From assembly GCA_009602725.1 (NCBI GenBank), contig WELB01000230.1, forward strand, positions 205,143 through 215,647: a stretch of 10,505 bases of DNA, given 5' to 3'. The translations under genes were made by a program, and so were the position numbers. This stretch comes from Spirogloea muscicola (taxonomy: Eukaryota; Streptophyta; Zygnematophyceae; Spirogloeales; Spirogloeaceae). Shown here piece by piece: positions 1 to 7,293 of this stretch. Positions within the stretch are counted from its first letter, which is position 1. Every line of letters begins with the position of its first letter. Below the pieces are notes generated by a model. It saw only the letters and a list, made by a program, of their open reading frames with translations, was not told the DNA's origin and ran no database searches.

Positions 1-12
1 CAAGGGCTGCGA

Positions 13-40
13 AAAGCCAGCCCAAAAAGAATTCACAAAG
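13..40 (+). repeat. Degenerate GCCAGCCCA repeat, copy 1
   Basis: This copy begins AAAGCCAGCCCA and continues with an A-rich stretch, then GAATTCACAAAG. It matches copy 2 over about 30 bases with only a few substitutions, and copy 3 over its core with small gaps. The family is unknown. Confidence 0.45.
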
Positions 41-243
41 GTTCAGAGGGGCCTAAGAGCGGTGAGCAGCTACAAAGGGGCCTGAGGATGCTATGGTAAA
101 ACAGGGGGAGGATGGATCACTCAGTAATTACGAGTGAGGAGCCTCAGATCCGACAGACTAGCTGCCGGGAAGCTATCACTCTGACGAAAGCCAGAGCCCG
201 CAGCGAGAGCACGGCCAGCTCGCATTGAGAAAGGGGGCCAGCA

Positions 244-276
244 AAGCCAGCCCAGAAAGAATGGACAAGCTTTGAA
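244..276 (+). repeat. Degenerate GCCAGCCCA repeat, copy 2
   Basis: It shares AAAGCCAGCCCA, then RAAAGAAT and a following ACAA with copy 1, and lies 230 bases downstream of it. A shorter related core, GAGGCCAGCCGAGAGGAAA, occurs at about 363-381. Confidence 0.45.
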
Positions 277-753
277 GAGCAGCCCAGTGAAGAAAATAAT
301 GCTACTCCAAAGCAAGGCATGGCTGTGAGAGAAGGCAATGGCTGCGAGCGAAAGACAATGTGAGAGGCCAGCCGAGAGGAAACCCCAAGGCCGGAAGGCG
401 CAAACACGATACTACTCTCCGTGACCTTTGCGAGTGGACGCTCATTGAACTCAAGTAAGCAATTGCAGATCTGAATAAGTAAGTGGGCCCACAGCAGAAT
501 AAATGCGCGCGGTTTCGCATGAAATGAAAGGGAGGCCATATTATGCCTTGTCAAAGTCCTGGTTACGGGAGCAACAAGCTGGCTAAGAGTGTCTCCAGAA
601 ACCACGTGTAAACTCATACTTGTCCAATCCACATGCAACAAGCTGAGGAAGGATGGACAAGGTCAAATTGGTTCCAGAAAAGCGTGGAGACAAAGCACTG
701 CTGACACCAGAGGAGGAAGAAAGGACGCTTCCAAGGAGAGGGCAGTGGCTGTT

Positions 754-784
754 AGAGGCCAGCCCAGGAAAAGATTGAACAAAG
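754..784 (+). repeat. Degenerate GCCAGCCCA repeat, copy 3
   Basis: The core GCCAGCCCA is followed by GGAAAAGATTGAACAAAG. This aligns with copy 1 if two small gaps are allowed. It lies about 510 bases after copy 2, so the copies are interspersed and not in tandem. Confidence 0.4.
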
Positions 785-814
785 AACTAAAAAACGCCAG
801 AAGAAGAAGGGCTC

Positions 815-1319
815 GCCCATTGAGGAGAAGAGGGCGCCCGGCTGCGGAAGACGGCCGCCCGGACCCTTTCCTGGTTCATGCATGGGGCCGGCGGGAAGGA
901 CCTCCCCCGCTCACCCCCTCCCCGGCCGGCGCTCTCGCCTTTGAGGTGGCCCCCTCGCCCCGGGCCGTCCACCCCCGCCCCCCTCCACGCTCTCGGGCGC
1001 CCCGCCGTCCTGGACATCACAAACACCCGATCGCGCCGCGCCGCCGCCGCCGCCGCGCCGCCGCCGCCGTTGCGCTCGCACTGCGGCCGAGCAGGCCGGG
1101 CCACGGCACGCCACCGCGCCCGTCGTTGGGGCCCGAGCCGCGGCTCGCTCTGCGCCAGTGACTGCGCGGGCCTGCCGGCAAGCGGATGCTGGCTCGCCGT
1201 GGCACGGCCGTATTGCGACGCGCAGCTTGCGGTTCGTCGCCCGCGCATTGCCGTCACTAAATTGCGCGAGGGCGGGCGGGGCTGCCGCCGCCGAGCGGGC
1301 CCATGGTTGCGTCCAACAG
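815..1319 (+). promoter_or_regulatory. GC/CpG-rich leader and probable promoter of the carrier gene
   Basis: Base composition changes sharply near 815, from purine-rich to very GC-rich with dense CpG, and stays so until the carrier start codon at 1320. No TATA box is evident. The stretch is open in several frames on both strands (for example plus-strand 878-1780, Pro/Arg/Ala-rich, and minus-strand 911-1636), which is expected of GC-rich DNA; none of those translations resembles a protein family. A CpG-rich promoter and 5' untranslated leader is the most economical reading, but no transcription start can be placed. An upstream ATG at 1303 opens a short frame overlapping the main start. Confidence 0.45.
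1034..1069. repeat. (GCC)n trinucleotide tract
   Basis: An imperfect GCC/CGC trinucleotide run interrupted by single GCG steps, inside the CpG-rich leader. A similar GCC run at 10484-10505 lies in coding sequence of the minus-strand gene, where it encodes polyalanine; this one is not in a supported coding frame. Confidence 0.8.
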
Positions 1320-1386
1320 ATGGCAGAGGCGCTCAAACGCCAGGCAGTTGTCATGTTCAGGACAATCGACGCAGCTCCCGCTCTAG
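1303..1386 (+). other. Short upstream ORF overlapping the carrier start
   Basis: An ATG at 1303 opens a 27-codon frame ending at a TAG at 1384-1386. It is out of frame with the proposed carrier start at 1320 and overlaps it. If the transcript begins upstream of 1303, this frame could reduce translation from the main ATG. Both ATGs have C at -3 and G at +4, so context does not favour either. The reading is inference: no transcript start is known. Confidence 0.35.
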
Positions 1387-4300
1387 TGGCCTGTGTCGTC
1401 CTCCCGGCCTTCCCACCTTGCGAGGAGACATTCGAGTTTGCAGTCAGCGGGGAGGATGGCCACATCTCCATAGACCCAGCGTTAGCGTTGCGAGTGAAGG
1501 AGAGGCGGTGGAAGCGGCGGGCAGGGCAGCACGAAGCCAGCGCAGAGAGCAGGAGCCGGCTAGCGGACAGGGTAGCCAGCCTGACTGCTTCACTATGCAG
1601 CAGCGGTGCTGGACCTTTCGTAAAGGATGTGTACAAGGTAGTGCATCACCTGCAAGTAGCTCTCTTGGGGAGTGGACCTCTGCAAATCTTGCAACCTCAG
1701 TCTGTAGGAGACAAGCTATGGAGGGGCCTTGTCAAGAAGGTATCGTCTTTGTCTTGAATGAAGAACCATCGCAATCTTGACCTACTGACTGCATTTTGCT
1801 GGGGCCACCCTCATGCACTGCTCTTGTCCGCACATGGTTGCCTATAGACAGCCTCCAGGCGCTTGGGACATTCTGCAAACCTTGTCACTGACGACCTGCT
1901 GTGTCTCGGTCTTTGTCTGACAGGTGCGCCAGAAGAACAAGCAGCGCAGCAGGTATCTCAGAGCTGCATTTGATGAGATTGACCAGAACAAGGATGGAAA
2001 GCTGACCGAAGATGAAGTTCGAGCCTATGCAATCAAGCACAAGCTCCCAACATCATACATCCGGGAATTCCTGGACTCTGCCAAGCATAGATCGGGAAGG
2101 TGGCCTTGGGAACGGCCCCGCTATCACGGCTTCGCTTCGGCTGCTTCGGCTGCTCTACACAGTACAGAAGATGAACGAGGACCAAGGTCTGGGTACTTGT
2201 GTGGACCATCTGAGAAATACCAGCCTCTTTGGCTTCTAACTAGCATCACTTGATCGGTGCCTACAACCTGTACTGGGTCGAAATTAGCACCTTTTGGTAG
2301 CCCTGAAGCTGTTAATGAATATCCAAATGCTCCTGGCAAGTTGTCTGTTGTGCTGGAGATTTCTCAAGGTGCTTGCGCCTCTGCTCTTTCTTTTGCAGAT
2401 TGAGCTTCCTAAGTGCAGTAGATGATCACCTGGAGCAGAGCATTGACTTCACTTCTTTCCAAGATTTCGTGAGGGCTAAGGATCGAGCCATTTATGACTC
2501 ATTCACGAGGATAGATACCAACGGTGACGGCAGAATCTCAATGGCAGAACTTCAGAAGAACTTCAAGGTAAGACCCTCCCAAGTTTTTACATGTTGATAT
2601 GTCTATATCATCAAGCGTTGATGTCAATCAAAGCAACTCCATCTGCTAGATTACTCAAGTGACGTGGATATTTGACCTTTCCAATGCAGCAAGTCAGGGT
2701 TCTGTGTAGTGATTCCGGATCAATCAAGCCCGTCAGGAAGGCATGTCTGGCTGACATGATGAAGCGTATGAACATGGGAAGGAGCAGCTCTATCTCGTTG
2801 CAGGTTGTTCACCTTGCGACCTTGCAACCTCTCATCGTCAGTATCCTGGTCACAAGGTCGATTGCAGGGAGAGTCTTGACTATATCTGCTTGCCACACAC
2901 ACGGACTAGTAAAGCCTAAGGTTGCACCTTGGTTGTGCGCCCTTTGCAGGAGTTTCGGGATTTTTTCATGCTCCTGCCAAAATCAGAGTACCTCTTGGAT
3001 TATTGGCTGGATGCCAGCTGCTGTGCGACTGGCCTTGATACTGGCTCCAACCTCCAGATATTGACCAGAGCACATGAGGCTGGACGGCAGCTCAGCAGCA
3101 GCCGAGGCAGTCCACTTAACCACCTGCTAGCTGGTGGTCTTGCTGGAGCCATCTCTAGGACTGCCACGGCACCACTGGAGACTCTACGGTTGCAGATGAT
3201 GGTCTCCTCCACATCAAAGACATCCTTGCATTCAGCGATACAGGTCTATTGATCTCTGCCGCTTTATCCTCAAATGGAATGCGGTGCATGAAGAACATGA
3301 GTATGCGCATAGCACAGCAGCTAGTCAATGCCGTTTTGAAGGTTTTCTACTTAGTCTATCAATGGTCAGTGCCTCTGATATATAGCAATTGTACAAATAG
3401 CCCAACTGTAGAGGGCACACTTGCAGTGTGGTGCAACAGAAAGTGACCACATAAGGTACAGTCTCATATCAGCGGTCTGACTGGGAGAAATGTCTTCTCA
3501 AAACGGTTGCCCTTGTCTGCTGCAGCAAGTAGTTGGCGAAGCAGGTTGGAGAGGGTTCTTCAAGGGCAACCTCACAAATGTGCGAAGTGGTCTTGCCACT
3601 AGACACACCCTTGCATCTCATTTTTTCAACTTAGCAACATGCTTACTTTGTCCACAAGAAAGTGATAAGAAATTCTAATCTCAATCTAGTTCACCTGGTT
3701 AAGCAGCATCATCATGTCCTACAAGCTTGAGTAGTAGGCTTATATGGAGAACAGCAGCAACCAGCATGTCAATTACTTCCAAGCATACCTACTGATTGTG
3801 GCACTTTGTCTACATTAGGTGCTGAGGTCATCGCCACAGAAAGCCCTGGATTTCTTTGCTTTTGAGGCCTATAAAGGCTTCTTCAGGCACTTTGGCAGTG
3901 AGGTGAGAAATGTGACACTGGGACTGCACTTTGACAATGAGTCCGGTGTACAACAGCAACCCTGATCCCTCTAATTGTGTTCGAGGGTTGCCTAAGCTGA
4001 TCTTCTGTAAGTTGCTTAACCTGATTTTATCCAAGTTTTGTGAGATCGTTCTGTGCAGCATGCCAGCTTACAAATTGTTGCTTCGGGCGCCCTGGCTGGA
4101 GCCACGTCCTCACTGATCCTCTACCCATTGGATGTTGTTCGCAGCCGGTTGACAGTGCAAAGTGCTCAGCAGGTATGTGGTCCAGCTCTTGGTGCACACA
4201 TGCAATCCTTTCTGCCACTTGAGACAGTTTTGACTGCGGGCATTGCTGACAATGTCACATTGGTTTATTCTTCTGTTGTGTAGTACAAGGGTATACTTGA

Positions 4301-5239
4301 TGTCTTTGTGAAGACAGCCAGGCACGAAGGGATAGGTGCATTCTACCGTGGTAAGCAACTTGAAATTGGCAGCCATTCTCAATTTGCAGGCTACCTTAGC
4401 AACCATTCTCGATTTTGGCTATGTCCTATGGTCTACCAGCTCTTGTCCATAGGACCCGTCACTCTCATGCTGCTGTACACTGCAGCCAATTGATTGCCTT
4501 GTCTGCACTGCAATCTTGACAGGTCTGCGCCCAAGCATTATTGCCATCATCCCAGAAGCGGCTATCACATATGGCTGCTTTGACCTCCTGAAGAATGCAT
4601 ACAAGCAGGTCACCAATGTCCAAGAGCTCGGAGTGCTCCCAGCACTCGCTTGTGGCGTTACATCGGCCTTCACTGGTGAGACTCTCAATGTTAGTCAGTC
4701 CAATACCTTGTTGCGTCTTCTCTTCATATGTGTGGGAACTGGCATTGAGGTACCTTCTCAAATAAACCTTTGCAAAGTGGCGGAGCGTTTGTGAGGTTGA
4801 AAGAGAAGCACTTATGTCAAGAATTCACTCCTGAGCGTATAAGTGCACAACGAGCTCAACTCATCGCTGACATGCGACTTGATGATCACTTGCCGCAGGC
4901 CAACTTGTTGCGTACCCCTTTGAGCTGGTCGCCCGCCGCTTCCAGGTAGGTGCAACCTCATACAAGAACATGGGCGAGGTTGTGGCCCACATTGTAAGCA
5001 AGGAGGGTGTTGGGGGACTCTACAGAGGTATTGTGCCAGCCTCGTTGAAGGTCATCCCCATGGCCATCATCAGCTTCGGCGTGTACGAGTCGGTCAAGGC
5101 TGGGCTGGCGCTTGCTTCCCAGATAGAGGAGCGGCGGTGCATCGAGCGTGCTGCGCTGGAGGCTGAGAAGCGGCAACGGCATCGCGTGCTCGCGCTTGAC
5201 TCGCTCGTGCCAAGCACTACCGTCTTTTGCCAGACTTGA
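1320..5239 (+). CDS. EF-hand (calcium-regulated) mitochondrial-family solute carrier, SCaMC/BT1-like, 11 exons
   Basis: Model exons are 1320-1739, 1924-2099, 2399-2567, 2690-2803, 2950-3243, 3526-3579, 3819-3902, 4059-4172, 4284-4350, 4523-4675 and 4899-5239. All ten introns are GT-AG, all junctions are phase-matched, and the product is about 661 residues. Residues 1-140 are an unrecognised N-terminal extension. Canonical EF loops lie at 160-171 (DQNKDGKLTEDE) and 238-249 (DTNGDGRISMAE); degenerate EF units lie near 205-222 and 283-299. The carrier domain starts near 351. Odd-helix signatures are PLETLR (368-373), PLDVVR (460-465) and PFELVAR (555-561); even-helix motifs FEAYK, FDLLK and YESVK are intact. 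Such proteins exchange solutes, often ATP-Mg for phosphate, across organelle inner membranes under Ca2+ control. BT1-like stretches (APLETLR, then FQVGA plus YKNM) leave substrate and membrane open. The charged C-terminal tail is unassigned. The start at 1320 is the first in-frame ATG. The family is secure; exon 1 and the exon 2-3 junction are least certain. Confidence 0.87.
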
Positions 5240-5258
5240 ACCAAGGCTTGCCCGCCGC

Positions 5259-5266
5259 TGTACATA
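5259..5266 (+). promoter_or_regulatory. Pumilio/PUF-type motif TGTACATA in the carrier 3' UTR
   Basis: The octamer fits the PUF-protein consensus UGUANAUA exactly and starts 20 bases after the carrier stop codon. PUF proteins bind this sequence in 3' UTRs to control mRNA stability, translation or localisation. A single 8-base match is expected by chance fairly often, so this is only a candidate. Confidence 0.3.
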
Positions 5267-5537
5267 TCAACTAGGGCCCCCTGCTGCAAGACAAATTGTT
5301 CTTGCTGATGCCAATACCAGGCGCTGCTGCCAGCCCAGGCAAGGTGACCTGAATGTTTGAACCGCCTGCTTAGTAGCCAGCTCATTGCTTGCACCAGGCA
5401 GCCCAGAGCTTGCTTATGCAGTCCAGCATTCCTCATCAACTGAGAGTCTAAGGCTGCTGTTCACAGCGCCCCTCCACAGCTGCTTTCACCAGTGCAGTGA
5501 TCAGGGCGACCAGAGGTTCCTAGCAAAGATCAACTCT

Positions 5538-5561
5538 AATAAATTGGTAAATGCTAATAAA
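5538..5561 (+). terminator. Two AATAAA polyadenylation signals for the carrier gene
   Basis: AATAAA occurs at 5538-5543 and again at 5556-5561. The surrounding CTAATAAAT is repeated at an 18-base spacing, which looks like a small tandem duplication. They lie about 300 bases after the carrier stop codon, a plausible distance for 3' end formation. Many chlorophyte algae use TGTAA instead, so the signals are mildly informative about lineage if they are functional. Confidence 0.45.
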
Positions 5562-6008
5562 TCAATGTATCCTAAGGTCATTGCCATGTACGTGACCTGA
5601 GAGCACAGACTTGGCAACTGGACGTTCCGCGTCTTCCACGAGAGTCTGTACGCGCAACAGAGCGAGCCTCCAGCTGGCAAGCCAACGATAAAACGTCTTG
5701 TTCAAGCCTGCCACCTCATCAATGGGGATTCCTCAAAGTAAAGAAGTGATGCATCTAGAGAGGTCCCATTTAGCTCCTGTGCAGTACACTCTTATGCAAT
5801 TAGTGAAAACAACTCAATGATAGGATAGAGTAGCAGGCTCTTGGATGTGAACCAACCTCACAGCTGGCAGAAGGTTGTTCAACCGCCACCGTCCTCAGTC
5901 GGACTTGTAGGAAGGCCTTCTCTTTGTGTACTGATGAGGGTTCGCTGATCAATTCATGGCAGGCTCTGTCTGAGGGCGGCTGGTTTGTCAGGCTGCTAAG
6001 CTCGCCTC

Positions 6009-7293
6009 TCAGGAAAGAGGCTGCGCACATGCATCAATGTACGCTGCAGCCTCCTCTGCAGATAGGCCGAGGCCGTCAACCAGGCCGTTGCAAATTGCCT
6101 GCTTGTAGCTAGCGGATGGTGGATAATCCGTGGGCAGTGCTTGTGGGTGGGGGCTTTCAAGGTCGGCCAAGGAGCACCTGCAAGCATCGGAGATCACTAG
6201 TTATGCCCACCACATCTTGACACACTCTCATCAGTACAGCTTGCGGCTGCCCACTGTGAGCAGCTTGCTCACTAAATTCTGCGCGGAGCACTCAAATACC
6301 TGGCATACGAAAGAGCACTAAGTATCTGTATTACAACTACAGCTGCTGGATCACGTGATTGAGGGTGTGCATGCCACGGCAATCACTGCTTACGTAAAGG
6401 TCAAGATTGGCGCCCCATCCCTTTCTCCAAGGTATTTGAGAGTTCCATACCAACCACTCTGCATAGGAGCAGCAGACAGGCCGTCAATGGGCAGACCAGG
6501 TCTGCATGCAACAGGAGCTGCACCTTGAGTGCTTCATGTAAAGAGGACTTTTGCCTGCGAGCACACTCTGAAAGCAGGATAGGTAATACCAGGAGTGGCA
6601 GAGGTTCTCACTAGGAGCTGAAGGGTGTTATACGAAGGTGCAACATCAGGCCCTTGCAGCAAGGGGACGTTGCTAGGCGAGAAGATTTGGGCATTGCTGC
6701 CTGGGGCCACGGACCGTATATTCTCTTGGAGGATAATGTCGTTGAACTGGTCCCACCTGCACCAGGATGACAGCATTTCAACTTGTCAAGCTGCTGGTGG
6801 CCCCCAAAAGGTGAACACTTGTCCTTCCACATAGGAATGCGTCTCTGGCAAAATTAGACACAAAAGCACAGCGCAGACAGGGTCTTACGCAATGTTGTAA
6901 ATGCGGACCCAGCTCATGGTGGTAGCGGAAGGCCTGGGATCCAGAAACGCAACTCCGCCAAGGCCCCACGTGGCTGTCTTCCTGTGGCCGAAGAACATTC
7001 GGTGCGGGACCTGGATCCAGCATGATGCAGCTGGCGGCCTCTTATCCTTGCACCCCACGCAGGGCTGCGCCATGCCTGCCACCTACTCCAGCACAAGAGC
7101 CGGGGTTGCCACTGTCAAACCCAAGCAACCAAATCTACAAGTATTCTAGCAATAATATCCAACATGCTCATCAGAATGTGTGAGGCCAAGGTGAACATAG
7201 ACCAGGCAGCCTCCCAACTGTCACCTGACCGCCCCGAATGTAGCACAGGAAGCGCTCCTCCCACATGTTGGAACCATAGCTCGCGTACCACAC
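6009..7293 (-). other. GGCT/AIG2-like C-terminal domain of the deacetylase
   Basis: The domain spans the end of exon 9 to exon 13. It opens with [18 protein letters not shown], whose YGSN is the signature of the gamma-glutamyl cyclotransferase fold. It continues with [54 protein letters not shown] and [14 protein letters not shown], and ends at TGA 6009-6011. The order and wording match the C-terminal extension I remember from plant HDA5 proteins and stand-alone actinobacterial proteins that are often misnamed histone deacetylase. Whether it has enzymatic activity is unknown; I could not assign a catalytic glutamate. Confidence 0.75.

Larger units (their letters stand above)
1..815. other. 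Upstream non-coding region, purine-rich on the plus strand
   Basis: No gene is recognised in this 815-base stretch. The plus strand is visibly rich in A and G, with many AGAGG, GAAG and GGAGA runs, and it carries degenerate copies of a GCCAGCCCA-containing repeat listed separately. A CACGTG palindrome (G-box/E-box type) lies at 603-608, about 700 bases before the carrier start codon, too far away to call a promoter element with confidence. An open minus-strand frame of 157 codons from an ATG at 617 is explained by composition: a pyrimidine-rich strand has few stop codons and encodes mostly Leu, Ser and Phe. The region could be intergenic DNA or the decayed remains of a repetitive element. Confidence 0.5.
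5240..6008. other. Convergent 3' intergenic region between the carrier and deacetylase genes
   Basis: This 769-base stretch separates the two stop codons and should hold both 3' untranslated regions and terminators. For the plus-strand gene it contains a TGTACATA motif close to the stop and a pair of AATAAA signals, listed separately. I see no matching polyadenylation hexamer on the minus strand for the deacetylase, and no TGTAA on either strand in a convincing place. A stop-to-stop frame at 5601-5741 (+) has about 46 codons, no ATG and no recognised family. No RNA gene or repeat family is recognised. Confidence 0.6.

Noticed and set aside
144-617. Minus-strand ORF of 157 codons from an ATG at 617
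   Set aside because: The strand is pyrimidine-rich, so stop codons are rare by composition. The product is mostly Leu, Ser, Phe and Ala with no recognisable motif, and plus-strand repeats run through it.
911-1636. Minus-strand ORF of 241 codons opposite the CpG-rich region and carrier exon 1
   Set aside because: It is the antisense shadow of GC-rich sequence and exon 1. The translation is low-complexity and no splice or family support is seen.
878-1780. Plus-strand ORF of 300 codons from ATG 878
   Set aside because: It is a Pro/Arg/Ala-rich translation of GC-rich DNA. It runs through the better-supported carrier exon 1 in another frame and into intron 1, and matches no family.
2100-2398. 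A later donor in exon 2 (for example GTCTGG near 2187) giving a longer exon
   Set aside because: It would add a Gly/Arg/Trp-rich segment with no EF-hand character. The donor at 2100 is phase-matched to the acceptor at 2398 and gives a compact EF-hand pair.
3975-3992. TTCGAGGGTTGCC, which looks like part of a tRNA B box
   Set aside because: It lies in a carrier intron. No matching A box or foldable acceptor and anticodon arms were found around it.
6178-6393. Possible intronic C/D-box snoRNA (CTGATGAG on the minus strand near 6220)
   Set aside because: The C box does not fit RUGAUGA well. No properly spaced D box with a terminal stem was found.
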